DNA of 64,000 nt, taken from contig JARRLC010000011.1 in assembly GCA_037387425.1 (NCBI GenBank), positions 19,149 to 83,148 of the forward strand. Direction: 5' to 3'. The stretch comes from JARRLC01 sp037387425. Lineage in GTDB: Bacteria; Pseudomonadota; Alphaproteobacteria; Rhizobiales; Rhodomicrobiaceae. Positions 8,499-16,982 of this stretch are shown here, piece by piece. The position numbers and the translations under genes were made by a program. The notes under the pieces were generated by a model. That model did not search any database, was not told where the DNA came from, and saw only the letters and a program-made list of their open reading frames with translations. Position 1 is the first letter of the stretch; each line of letters starts with the position of its first letter.

Positions 8499-9890
8499 AA
8501 GGGCTGCTCCCCTTCGTGGTGGGAGCGGTCAGCGTGATCTGGCGCCGCCAGAATTTCCGTCAACCGGCGTTCCTGCCCGAAATAACGGGCGCGTTCGATG
8601 AAACGCGGGCGCGAAATCCCGGTGAAACAATGCTGACCGATAACGTTGCCATTTGCATCTTCGCCGAGCACGTTGAACAGCATCAAATCTTGCGTCACCA
8701 TGATATCGCCTTCCATGCCGATCACCTCCGTCACGTGGGTGATGCGACGGCGTCCATCACGCATGCGCGCAATCTGGATGATGATATCCACCGCGCCTAC
8801 GATCATCTGGCGGATGGCGCGTGATGGTAGCAAGAAGCCAGCCATCAAAATCATGCCTTCTAAGCGGCTTATGGCCTCACGCGGGCTGTTGGCGTGCAGC
8901 GTGCTCATGGAGCCGTCGTGGCCGGTGTTCATCGCTTGGAGTAGGTCGAAGGCTTCCGGCGGCGCCTTCGCCTTCCAGGTTTGGGGGACGCGTTTCCAGG
9001 CGTACCACATGCGGGCGCTGAAGTTGCAATTCGGCGGCGTCTTCACAAGTGACAACCCGCTCAGATGAGGAGATATGGCCGGTAAGACAATTCAATAGTG
9101 TGGTCTTGCCCGAGCCTGTGCCGCCGGAAATCAGCACATTGCATCGGCAGAGGCTGATGATTTCCAATAGCCCTTTGCATTCCGCTGATAGTGTGTCGAG
9201 TGTAACAAGCTGGTCCAGCGTGAGGCGTTCCTGCCGGAATTTGCGGATGGTTAGCACGGGGCCATCAAGCGCCAGTGGCGGAAAGATGATGTTCACGCGG
9301 CTGCCATCGGGAAGGCGGGCGTCGCAGATCGGGTTGGCGTCGTCTACCCGGCGTCCAATACGGTTGGCAATGCGTTGGCAGATATTGGCGAGCTGCTGAT
9401 TATCCGTGAAATGCAAAGGCGCGCGGTTCAGGTGACCGTTGATTTCGATGTAGCAATTCTTGGTGCCGTTCACCATGATGTCGGTAATGTCGTCGCGCGC
9501 CAGAAGAGGTTCAAGCGGCCCTAAGCCCAGAACATCGTTGCAAATTTCTTCAATAAGTTCGTCTTGTTCGGAAACGGGCAGTACAGCCGGACTAAGCCGT
9601 AGGATCTGGTTAATAAGTTCACGAATTTCGCTGCGCGCGGCATCGGTATCCAGATTGGCGATGTCGGTTAAATTGATGTTGTCGATCAGCGTGGCAAAGG
9701 TGACCTGCTTGATTTCCTGGTACTTCTCAGAGCGCAGGAAAGGCTGCTCGCCGGAGAAGTTCACCGTTTCGCCGATCTCATCCACTTGGCCGACGGTTTC
9801 AGGCGCGGGCTGAGCGAAGGCCGTAGCCGCAGCAATTTGCAGCTCGCGCACGGGGCGGCGAGCTTGTGGCTTGCTTCGTTTGCCGAACAT
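8495..9890 (-). pseudogene. cpaF: cpaF/tadA Tad pilus ATPase, broken by an internal deletion with frameshift
   Basis: The 5' part runs from 9890 in one frame and keeps the N-terminal domain plus Walker A (GGTGSGKTT, about residues 256-263) as far as LETRPPNLEGEG (8964-8975). The 3' part continues in another frame from PEAFDLLQAMNTGHDGSM (8948-8959 onward) to the stop at 8495. In CpaF homologs these blocks are separated by about 26 residues that include the Walker B segment (RMRP-RII-GEVRG). Here only 4 nt lie between them (8960-8963), so about 74 bp are missing and the frame is lost. ATP hydrolysis should be abolished. The ATG at 9890 is chosen because AAGGAG sits 7 nt upstream; an in-frame ATG at 9944 adds a DTDTD-rich stretch and lacks such a site. 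Confidence 0.88.
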
Positions 9891-9948
9891 CGCTTCGCTC
9901 CTTTCCGTTTTTATGTCCGTGTCCGTATCCGTTTCTATTTCCATGTTT

Positions 9949-11265
9949 TTAGCCAGCTATTCTGCGACTTATTTTGTCGAGCAGCGGAGCCAGAAGTCCT
10001 TCGGATTTTTGTGCCGGGCGCGCAGCGTTATCAGTCAGGATTGCAGCTAGTTCACGAAATGATGCGGTCACCTTCGCCTGGGCCGAGACTTCCGCGATCA
10101 TCAAGCCATTGTTGGAGGCGGTGCCGAATAGCGGCGCGTCGAAATCGATAAGTGCGGTCGGAGACAAATCCACCGCGTTTACGAAGTCCTTTGTGGCGAT
10201 TTCCGGACGTCGCGGCGTATTCAGCTTATTGAGCACCAGAACCGGCGGGTTCGAGGCAGGACGGTAGGCGTGCAATGTGTCGATAAGGTTTTTGGCGTTG
10301 CGCAGGCTGGCCAGATCGGGCTCGGCGGTGATGACAATATCATCTGCCTGCGAGATAAGATGTTGCGTCCATGCGTTCCAGTGGCGCGGCATATCGAGCG
10401 CGACGAATTGTGAGCTTTGTCCCAGCATTTCAACAACTTGCATGGCCGCTTCAGGAGTGACGGTCAAATCGTGGTCTAGCACGCAAGGGGGCGGAAGCAG
10501 GCTGAGCTTGCTGGAGCATTTGGACAAAAGCTTTTCGATCATTGCCGTGTCTAGACGGCCTGCAGCGGTTAGCGCGTCCCCTATTCCGCGGGCGGAATCC
10601 TGGTTGAAGTCTAGCCCCAGCGTGCCAAATGCCAGATCGAAGTCAGCGATGACCGTTTCGTTCTCGAAACTTTCCGCAATGGCCCACGCCGTATTGTGGC
10701 AAACCATGCTGGAGCCGCAGCCGCCTTTTGCGCCGATAAACGCGGCTATTCGTCCTGTTTGCGTGTCTGTCATCCCCGCGATGATGCGGGAAATGCTGTT
10801 GATGAGTACGGGTGGGGCTATGGGGGAGACGAAATAATCGCTGACATGACGGCGTAGCAGGGCGCGGTAAAACGGCACGTCGTTGATTTTGCCGAGCACG
10901 ATAACCCGCGTTCCGGCGTCGCATACATCGGCGAGTTGTTCGAGCCCGGTGAGGATAGAGCCACCGTCTCCTAGCGATTCCACCACGATTACATTTGGCG
11001 TGGGATTATTGGCGAAATGCGCGCATGCGGCGGTAAGGCCGCCCATGTCGATGCTAACGCTTACACGCGCGAAACGCCGGTCGAAAGCGGCGTGGTTGAA
11101 AACGCTGGCCGTCTGTTCGGTTTCGCAAAACGCATGAACTGTTGAATGCGCCGACAGCGATGACGTTTGTGAAGCGCTGCTATAAACGTTGCGCGCAGGG
11201 CGCATTTGATACGCATGGGATGGAGATGCGTTTTCAACGCCGGTAAGAGTAGGTGCATTGCTCAT
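9949..11265 (-). CDS. cpaE: CpaE-type pilus assembly/localisation ATPase
   Basis: 438 aa. The first 100 or so residues are poorly conserved. A receiver-like fold follows (about 70-170), then a ParA/MinD-type ATPase from about residue 175. Its deviant Walker A reads GAKGGCGSSM, with TVIADFDLAFGTLGLDFN and FVALDMPRHWNAWTQ as the following beta strands. CpaE (TadZ) places the Tad machinery at its site in the cell, usually a pole. The start overlaps the stop of the short cpaD-like gene by 4 bp. The final Thr of the usual GSST P-loop is Met here, so ATPase activity may be weak. Identity is secure from fold order and neighbours. Confidence 0.9.
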   Translation of the reverse strand: MSNAPTLTGVENASPSHAYQMRPARNVYSSASQTSSLSAHSTVHAFCETEQTASVFNHAAFDRRFARVSVSIDMGGLTAACAHFANNPTPNVIVVESLGDGGSILTGLEQLADVCDAGTRVIVLGKINDVPFYRALLRRHVSDYFVSPIAPPVLINSISRIIAGMTDTQTGRIAAFIGAKGGCGSSMVCHNTAWAIAESFENETVIADFDLAFGTLGLDFNQDSARGIGDALTAAGRLDTAMIEKLLSKCSSKLSLLPPPCVLDHDLTVTPEAAMQVVEMLGQSSQFVALDMPRHWNAWTQHLISQADDIVITAEPDLASLRNAKNLIDTLHAYRPASNPPVLVLNKLNTPRRPEIATKDFVNAVDLSPTALIDFDAPLFGTASNNGLMIAEVSAQAKVTASFRELAAILTDNAARPAQKSEGLLAPLLDKISRRIAG

Positions 11266-11558
11266 GGGGTTGCCCCTATGCTGTCTGATCGGGTGCTTTG
11301 TGGTGCTGCTGTTGTGTTCTGGTAGGCAGAGATAACGTTGTCGCGTTTGGTGGCGTCGGCTGGGGTTTCCCGGCGCGGCGCGTAGAGGTCGCGCCTTCTG
11401 GCCACCATCATGCGTAGATTGTGTTCGCTTGCTTCGCCGAAATACATGCGGGATGAAACGTAGCTTTGTGCGGTGAGATCGTCGTGGAAGGGCATGCCTT
11501 CGCAGGCGGAGAGCGTTAGCGCAAAGCAGAGCAGAAACATTAGGCGTATGCGGTGCAT
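11262..11558 (-). CDS. cpaD: Short CpaD-like pilus biogenesis lipoprotein
   Basis: 98 aa from the ATG at 11558, which has AAGGA 9 nt upstream; a longer reading from a TTG at 11591 would overlap the cpaC stop. The signal peptide ends in lipobox LSAC. The rest keeps the C-terminal signature of CpaD, EHNLRMMVARRRDLYAPRRETPADATKR, followed by ISAYQ. CpaD proteins are usually about twice as long. The central region that normally precedes this signature is missing, leaving signal peptide plus tail. Its place between cpaC and cpaE is the normal site of cpaD. It may be a trimmed but working protein or a remnant. Confidence 0.75.
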   Translation of the reverse strand: MHRIRLMFLLCFALTLSACEGMPFHDDLTAQSYVSSRMYFGEASEHNLRMMVARRRDLYAPRRETPADATKRDNVISAYQNTTAAPQSTRSDSIGATP

Positions 11559-11583
11559 GATGTGCATTCCTTTTTTCGCTTTC

Positions 11584-13215
11584 TCACTCAATGATGAAGC
11601 CGAAGTCGTCGCCAGCCGTCAGTTTTGCCGTGACATGCGCGTTTGGTGGCGGCGGAAGGTGTTCAGCAGGCGTTTCCAGAGCGTCGCGCGGTGTGGAGCG
11701 CACCAGATAAGGGGTAACCAGCACCACCAGTTCGGTTTCTGAGCGGATGAAGTCGTCGCTACGGAACAGGTGCCCAAGCACGGGGAGTTGTTTCAGCCCT
11801 GGAATGCCTTCTGCGCTGCGCCGCGTTTGTTGCGAGATGAGCCCGGCCATGACGACCGATCCGCCGCTTGGCAGTTCCAGCGTGCTGCTTGCGCGCCGCA
11901 CTTTAAGTGCTGGAATGCTGATGGAGTTGACTGTTACCGCGCCTTCGGTGGTCAACTCGCTCATCTGGGTTGCGATTTTTAAGTTGATGCGTCCGCCGGA
12001 AAGAACAACGGGCGTAAATTTCAGTCCAACGCCGAACGATTTGAAAGTGATCGTCATGCCGTTATTGTCGCTGCCGACTGGAACCGGATATTCGCCGCCC
12101 GCGAGGAAGTCAGCGGTTTCGCCGGAGACTGACGTTAGGTTCGGTTTGGCGAGCGTGTGGGCGAGACCTTCGCGTTCCAGCGCCTGCACGAGTGCGTCAA
12201 CGCTGGATTTTCCTCTTGAAAAACCGGCAGCTAGTGCTGATCCTGAAGCTGAATATTTAAGCACTTTGGCTGTCCTATCCAGCATTGCTCCAGCCACAAC
12301 ACCGCCCGTGACGGGACACGCCGTTTCTGCCACTTTGACGGCTGATAAAGTGCCCGCTGAGAATGTTTCTGAGAGGTCAACCCCGAGACGGCGCAACGCG
12401 CTACGGTTCATTTCCGCGACGGTTACACGCAGCAGAACCTGTTCTTTGGCATCAACGGTCAGCAAGTTGAGCACTTGTTCGCTCTTGCCCACGAACCGCG
12501 CGGCGATATCGGCTACACGCGTTGATTCTTCCGGGCTGGTGACGGCGCCAGATAGGACGATGTTGTCGTTAACCATTTCAAGTTGCACGCGCGCTTTCGG
12601 GATAAGGCGGCGGATGAGCCGCGCGACCTGGGTCAGATCGCGTTCCACGACCACGTCGAGTGTGAGGATGGTTTCGCCTTCGCGTGAAACGAATGTGGCG
12701 CTGGCTTGGCCGATCTTCTGGCCGAGAAGATGCACATGGCGGTTGGTTCGCACCACGGCTTCCACCACAGCCGTGTTTGAAACGATGACTTCGGAGACAT
12801 CCGCCGGCAGATTGATGAGCACCGATTTGTTCAGCCCGACGTTCACCACGCGGCTTGAAGACTTTAGGGGCGCTGTTTCGGGCTGCACCATGTTGTCAGG
12901 TGGCAGATAGGTTTCGCTTATGGCGGAGGAGGGCGCCGCCATGGCGAAGGCAAGCGCTATGCTGAAAATGCGGCGTAAGAGTATACTGCCTTTTCTGGCG
13001 TTTCCGTTGTTCTTGTTATCGCCGTGCTTTCCATGATCCTCGTCACCCACGTTATCCGCGCGCCTAACGCCATCCTTGCGCTCTTCGTCCTCCCCGCTAA
13101 AGCGGTGAACCAATTTCTCTTCCGGCAGATGTTGAGTTTCAGTTGGTTTCTCGCTTCCGCAGGAATGACGAGGTGAGTCGGGTTGGCATAAGTCGTTGTT
13201 TTGTTGATGTTTCAT
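11584..13215 (-). CDS. cpaC: CpaC/RcpA outer-membrane secretin of the Tad pilus
   Basis: 543 aa. A BON-like/N0 domain (NVGLNKSVLINLPADVSEVIVSN) leads into a secretin domain with typical closing motifs: VVMAGLISQQTRRSAEGIPGLKQLPVLGHLF and ETELVVLVTPYLV. It forms the outer-membrane channel for the pilus. The oddity is the N-terminus: the hydrophobic signal peptide (ILLRRIFSIALAFAMAAPSSA) begins only after about 75 polar residues, most of them encoded by a palindromic repeat at 13083-13173. The ATG at 13215 has AGGGGG just upstream. A GTG about 25 codons before the signal peptide could serve as an alternative start. Export of the full-length reading is doubtful. Confidence 0.88.
   Translation of the reverse strand: MKHQQNNDLCQPDSPRHSCGSEKPTETQHLPEEKLVHRFSGEDEERKDGVRRADNVGDEDHGKHGDNKNNGNARKGSILLRRIFSIALAFAMAAPSSAISETYLPPDNMVQPETAPLKSSSRVVNVGLNKSVLINLPADVSEVIVSNTAVVEAVVRTNRHVHLLGQKIGQASATFVSREGETILTLDVVVERDLTQVARLIRRLIPKARVQLEMVNDNIVLSGAVTSPEESTRVADIAARFVGKSEQVLNLLTVDAKEQVLLRVTVAEMNRSALRRLGVDLSETFSAGTLSAVKVAETACPVTGGVVAGAMLDRTAKVLKYSASGSALAAGFSRGKSSVDALVQALEREGLAHTLAKPNLTSVSGETADFLAGGEYPVPVGSDNNGMTITFKSFGVGLKFTPVVLSGGRINLKIATQMSELTTEGAVTVNSISIPALKVRRASSTLELPSGGSVVMAGLISQQTRRSAEGIPGLKQLPVLGHLFRSDDFIRSETELVVLVTPYLVRSTPRDALETPAEHLPPPPNAHVTAKLTAGDDFGFIIE
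13083..13173. repeat. Palindromic repeat element inserted in frame in cpaC
   Basis: Two arms of 30 bp (13083-13112 and 13144-13173) are imperfect inverted copies, about 21 of 30 positions matching, separated by 31 bp. The outer ends read CTTCGTC and GACGAGG. One arm (CGTCATTCCTGCGGAAGC on the minus strand) resembles the widespread proteobacterial intergenic palindrome that ends in a CGTCATTCC motif. It lies wholly inside the cpaC reading frame, adds no stop and so lengthens the protein. No second copy was seen in this window. Confidence 0.7.
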
Positions 13216-13259
13216 TGTGCCCCCTATTTATGCCCTTTGTTGTGTCTTCTGTTTTGCCG

Positions 13260-14012
13260 TTATTGCCGCCGTCCGAATTTCAACATCTTCACGGAGGGTG
13301 GTTTGTCCCCCTCGAAGTCATCGGTGCTGGCTGCAGATTGTTTGTCCGCCGCAGAAACAAGCGCGAGCGAGATTTCGCCAGCGCCTTGCCAGCCGATCAG
13401 CCGCCGGGTCTGTTTGGGCGTGAGTTCCAGCGTGGCGGAGAGGTGCTGTGTCCGGCTGTTGTTGTTTTTCGGTGGTTTTTCCATGGCAAGCACACGCACT
13501 GCTTGCAGTAGAATGACGCCTTTCGCCGTTGTGGCGCCGGTTCTACCCTCGCGTGGCTTGCGCGCCAGAAGCACGTCCACGCGGTCGTTGGTTTGAATGA
13601 TGTTGCCTGCGATGCTTTCAGCGCGCACCTGCACTGGAACCGCGCGCATGCCTGCCGCGAGGCGTGAAGCCATGGCGCCGCCGCTGTCAGGATTGACAAA
13701 CTTGGCTTTGGAAAGCGGTTCGCCTTGCAGAATGGGGAAACGTGTTGGCGCGGGGAGAATATTAGCTTTTGCGATTTGCGAACGCTGAAAGACGCCTTTA
13801 GGGACTGTATTTTTGGGCCAGGGCTGCCATTTGACATCGGCTTTTGTGACGGTTTCGCCGTTTGTGAAGTTGCGCGCGGCGACCAGCACATCGACGGTTT
13901 CGGGCATGCGTGAAGCGGCGGCGTTCCGCGAACCTGCGCTGCGGACCAGTATAACCGCCGCGGCTGCCGCGAGCACGGCCAGCATCAGCACAAGAACGCG
14001 TGCCTTGCGCAT
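13260..14012 (-). CDS. cpaB: CpaB/RcpC Flp pilus assembly protein
   Basis: 250 aa. An N-terminal membrane anchor (VLVLMLAVLAAAAAVILV) is followed by a SAF-type domain (VDVLVAARNFTNGETVTKADV) and the RcpC/CpaB domain with ANILPAPTRFPILQGEPLSKAK and MRAVPVQVRAESIAGNIIQTNDRVDVLLA. CpaB acts in the periplasm with the secretin. It is the first gene of the minus-strand cpa run, so the operon promoter should lie in 14013-14100. No prepilin or prepilin peptidase gene (cpaA/tadV) is next to it; these must be elsewhere or lost. Confidence 0.9.
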   Translation of the reverse strand: MRKARVLVLMLAVLAAAAAVILVRSAGSRNAAASRMPETVDVLVAARNFTNGETVTKADVKWQPWPKNTVPKGVFQRSQIAKANILPAPTRFPILQGEPLSKAKFVNPDSGGAMASRLAAGMRAVPVQVRAESIAGNIIQTNDRVDVLLARKPREGRTGATTAKGVILLQAVRVLAMEKPPKNNNSRTQHLSATLELTPKQTRRLIGWQGAGEISLALVSAADKQSAASTDDFEGDKPPSVKMLKFGRRQ

Positions 14013-14227
14013 GACGAATCCCCCATCAAATTTTACGAAAATCGTATATTATGCAAAACTTTGCGGCGATTTGGTCAACAAGTCGTTAATTATTGTACGG
14101 GATAGGTAATGCTACGGAGATGTGATGCCAGACCTGCAAGAAGAACGTTTTAACCGGCCTAAAAGTGTGTTATCGAACGATGTACTTTATGAAGGCCATG
14201 GCGGTCGGTTGGCAAGGAGACGCAAAA

Positions 14228-15523
14228 ATGTCAGAAAATCTAAAACCAGAAACGCTTGCATTGCACGCTGGGTGGCGCGCTGACGCTGAAACAGGTTCAG
14301 TTGCCGTACCGATATATCAAACAACTTCGTATCAGTTCCGCGATACCGAACATGCCGCCAACCTTTTCGCGCTAAAAGAACTCGGCAATATCTACACGCG
14401 CATCATGAATCCGACGAACGACGCGCTGGAAAAGCGCATCGCGGCGCTCGAAGGCGGCGTTGCGGCGCTGGCTGTGTCGTCTGGGCAAGCGGCTTCTGCG
14501 TTCTCCGTGCAAAATCTGGTGCAGGCGGGCGATAATATCGTCAGCTCTACAGATCTCTATGGCGGCACATGGACGCTGTTTTCCAACACATTGAAAAATC
14601 AGGGCGTTGAGGTGCGTTTCGTCGATCCAACCGACCCGGAGAATTTCAGACGCGCTACCGATGAGCGCACGCGCGCCTATTACGCCGAGACGCTGCCGAA
14701 CCCGAAGCTGGCCGTGTTTCCTATTGCGGAGGTGGCAGCTATTGGCCGTCCGCTCGGCATTCCGCTGATCATGGACAACACCGCCGCTCCGCTTCTGGCG
14801 CGCCCGTTCGATCATGGCGCGGCTGTGGTGGTCTATTCGGCGACGAAATATCTCGGTGGGCACGGAACGTCTATCGGCGGGCTTCTGATCGATAGTGGCA
14901 ACTTCGATTGGGGAGCACATCCTGAGCGGCAACCGCTGCTGAATACGCCCGATCCGAGCTATCACGGCGCAGTATGGACTGAGGCCGTCAAGCCGCTGGG
15001 GCCAATTGCCTATATTCTCAAGGCGCGCGTTACGCTTCTGCGTGATCTGGGTTCAGCCCTTTCGCCGTTCAATGCGTTCCAGATTTTGCAAGGCATCGAG
15101 ACGCTTCCATTGCGCATTCAGCGGCATGCGGAAAATGCGACAGCGGTTGCGAAGTTCCTGTCCGAGCGCCCGGAAGTGACGCGCGTTATCCATCCGTCAG
15201 TGCAAACGGGGTTGGCGCGCGACCGCGCCGACAGCTATCTGAAGGGCGGATATGGTGGGCTGTTGGGCTTTGAACTGGCAGGTGGCAGAGTGGCCGGTGA
15301 GCGCTTCATCAACGCGCTGCAACTGCTTTATCACGTTGCGAATATCGGCGATGCGCGCTCTTTGGCCATACATCCGGCGTCTACCACGCATTCGCAGTTA
15401 AGCGCCCAGGAGCAGGAGGCGACAGGCGTTTCTCCGGGCTATATCCGGTTGTCGATCGGTATAGAGCATATCGACGACATTCTGGCCGATCTGACGCGTG
15501 GGCTAGAAGCTGTTAGGCGGTAA
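14228..15523 (+). CDS. metY: O-acetylhomoserine (thiol)-lyase, MetY type
   Basis: 431 aa from the ATG at 14228, preceded by AAGGAG; an earlier in-frame start at 14165 has no ribosome site. Fold-type I PLP enzyme of the Cys/Met metabolism family: the PLP-binding Lys is in YSATKYLGGHG, with the substrate-phosphate contact NIYTRIMNPTNDALEKRIAALEGG near the N-terminus. The C-terminal SLAIHPASTTHSQL is typical of the MetY branch. It makes homocysteine from O-acetylhomoserine and sulfide. The opening LHAGWRADAETGSVAVPIYQT is also family-like. It is divergent from the cpa operon. No convincing SAM riboswitch was found upstream. Confidence 0.92.
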   Translation: MSENLKPETLALHAGWRADAETGSVAVPIYQTTSYQFRDTEHAANLFALKELGNIYTRIMNPTNDALEKRIAALEGGVAALAVSSGQAASAFSVQNLVQAGDNIVSSTDLYGGTWTLFSNTLKNQGVEVRFVDPTDPENFRRATDERTRAYYAETLPNPKLAVFPIAEVAAIGRPLGIPLIMDNTAAPLLARPFDHGAAVVVYSATKYLGGHGTSIGGLLIDSGNFDWGAHPERQPLLNTPDPSYHGAVWTEAVKPLGPIAYILKARVTLLRDLGSALSPFNAFQILQGIETLPLRIQRHAENATAVAKFLSERPEVTRVIHPSVQTGLARDRADSYLKGGYGGLLGFELAGGRVAGERFINALQLLYHVANIGDARSLAIHPASTTHSQLSAQEQEATGVSPGYIRLSIGIEHIDDILADLTRGLEAVRR

Positions 15524-15534
15524 GATAGGAAATG

Positions 15535-15568
15535 AAAAACGGGGCCGCATGGGAAATGCTGGCCCCGT
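15535..15568 (-). terminator. Intrinsic terminator between metY and the CitE-like lyase
   Basis: The stem ACGGGGCC / GGCCCCGT encloses a further GCAT/ATGC pairing. Read on the minus strand it ends in CGTTTTTC, giving a standard terminator for the lyase gene. Read on the plus strand the tract is only TTCTCATACTT, so termination of metY there is weaker but possible. Confidence 0.85.
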
Positions 15569-15576
15569 TCTCATAC

Positions 15577-16488
15577 TTATTTTGCCGTATTCTGCTGTAA
15601 TGCGGCGTGTTTGCGCGCGGCGATGGCGTCGGCGATGCCCACAACGCGTTGGGCCATTTCCTCATGGAGGCGCTCGACCATACGCCCATTGACGTTAAGC
15701 ACGCCTTTTCCGGCGTTCTCCGGAGCGGCAAACGCGGCGATGAGCTTACGCGACCACTCAATTTCTTCCTTGGTCGGGCTGAATATCTCATTACAGGTCG
15801 AAATCTGGGCGGGATGTATGAGGGTTTTGCCGTCCATGCCGAGCAAACGCCCTTGGATACACTCAGCGCGATATCCGTTGTGATCGTCCAGGTTGTTAAA
15901 TACGCCGTCAATGACGTCCACGCCGTAGGCGCGCGCCGCGATCACGCAAGTGGAAAACCAGCTTTTCATAGCCGTCCGCGCACCGCTAACCGAAGCCCGT
16001 GTTTCTTTGGCAAGGTCGTTGGTACCCATTATGAACGCCGTTAGCGGATTATTGGGCGATTTCGCCTCAGCCGCAATGGAAGGCGCGTTGATGATTGCAA
16101 ACGGCGTTTCCATCATCGCCCATATCGGCAGTTCAGCCGGGGCGCCAGCCTCTTGCAGCAGCTTTCGCGCGGTGGCGATATCGTCAGGCGTGTTCACCTT
16201 CGGCAAGAGAATGGCGTCGGCGCCGGCGGTTGCGGCGGCTTTGAGGTCAGCTTCGCCCCATTCTGTCGTCAACGCATTCGTTCGGATTGCAACTTCGCGC
16301 TCTCCATAGCCTCCGCCTTTGGCAGTCGCCACGGCTTGCAAACGCGCGGCTTCTTTGATCTCTGGCGCAACAGAGTCTTCCAGGTCGAATATCATCGCGT
16401 CAGTATTAAGCGTTTTTGCTTTTTCCAGCGCTCGCGCATTTGATGCCGGCATATAAAGAACGCTGCGGCGGGGATGTATCGTCGTCAT
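15577..16488 (-). CDS. CitE-like CoA ester lyase (HpcH/HpaI family)
   Basis: 303 aa TIM-barrel. Family motifs are RRSVLYMPASNARALEKAKTL at the N-terminus (CoA and substrate contact), AMIFDLEDSV with the Mg-binding acid, AILLPKV, MMETPFAIINA and GTNDLAKE. The C-terminal LIHPAQI is the usual lid segment. Members cleave or hydrolyse malyl-, methylmalyl- or citramalyl-CoA. The exact substrate cannot be assigned; it is the smaller, CitE-like of two such enzymes in this window. It is convergent with metY and ends at a shared hairpin. Confidence 0.87.
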   Translation of the reverse strand: MTTIHPRRSVLYMPASNARALEKAKTLNTDAMIFDLEDSVAPEIKEAARLQAVATAKGGGYGEREVAIRTNALTTEWGEADLKAAATAGADAILLPKVNTPDDIATARKLLQEAGAPAELPIWAMMETPFAIINAPSIAAEAKSPNNPLTAFIMGTNDLAKETRASVSGARTAMKSWFSTCVIAARAYGVDVIDGVFNNLDDHNGYRAECIQGRLLGMDGKTLIHPAQISTCNEIFSPTKEEIEWSRKLIAAFAAPENAGKGVLNVNGRMVERLHEEMAQRVVGIADAIAARKHAALQQNTAK

Positions 16489-16574
16489 GGGTACCTCGGA
16501 ATTTTTCTTTGCGCAGATTAGCTGAGCCGTGATTAATCCAGAAGCCCAGCTTTAGCGTAATTGACCCTTAATAT

Positions 16575-16982
16575 CTATGTATTGGCTGCGATCAAGGCCG
16601 TGAGCTTCTCCGTGATGGTCTGGCCAGTAGCGCCGCCTTGTCCTTCGACTTGCCGGTCAATGATGAATTGTATGGCAAGAACGTGGGCGCTGGCCACCCC
16701 GAGTTCTTGAGTCCCGAGATTAGTTTTGGCCTGTCGCCAATATGCGCAGAAGTTTTTCGACAAATCAGCCACAAGCGGATAGCCGAACAAGGACGCTTGG
16801 CCTTGTAAGTCATGGAAAAGATGGTGCACTTCTTCGGCAGTAGCCGTTGCGTCACACTCTCCCTGGCATGCGCTGTTCACCATCTCGATGATGCGCTTGC
16901 AATCCTCGGTTGCTTGCTCAAGCCAGATGCACTTTAATTCGGCCAGTTGCGCATTTGCGTTTTGGTTTGCACAGGCGGTCAT
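16575..16982 (-). CDS. Hpt-domain phosphotransfer protein
   Basis: 135 aa. A single Hpt four-helix domain with the phosphorylatable His in HHLFHDLQGQASLFGYPLV (about residue 57). The usual motif is HDLKG; here the Lys is Gln. Its start overlaps the stop of the upstream hybrid histidine kinase by 4 bp, so it very likely receives phosphate from that kinase's receiver domain. No cognate output regulator is adjacent, so the next step of the relay lies elsewhere. The 86 bp after the gene hold no clear terminator. Confidence 0.85.
   Translation of the reverse strand: MTACANQNANAQLAELKCIWLEQATEDCKRIIEMVNSACQGECDATATAEEVHHLFHDLQGQASLFGYPLVADLSKNFCAYWRQAKTNLGTQELGVASAHVLAIQFIIDRQVEGQGGATGQTITEKLTALIAANT

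Noticed and set aside
8495..9890. Programmed frameshift in cpaF
   Set aside because: The two frames do not meet at a slippery site, and about 26 conserved residues are missing between them, so a shift would not restore the protein.
14099..14227. Possible SAM-II/SAM-V riboswitch before metY (a CTGCAA and a TAAAA motif are present)
   Set aside because: The flanking segments that should form the P1 pairing are not complementary, and the spacing of the core motifs does not fit.
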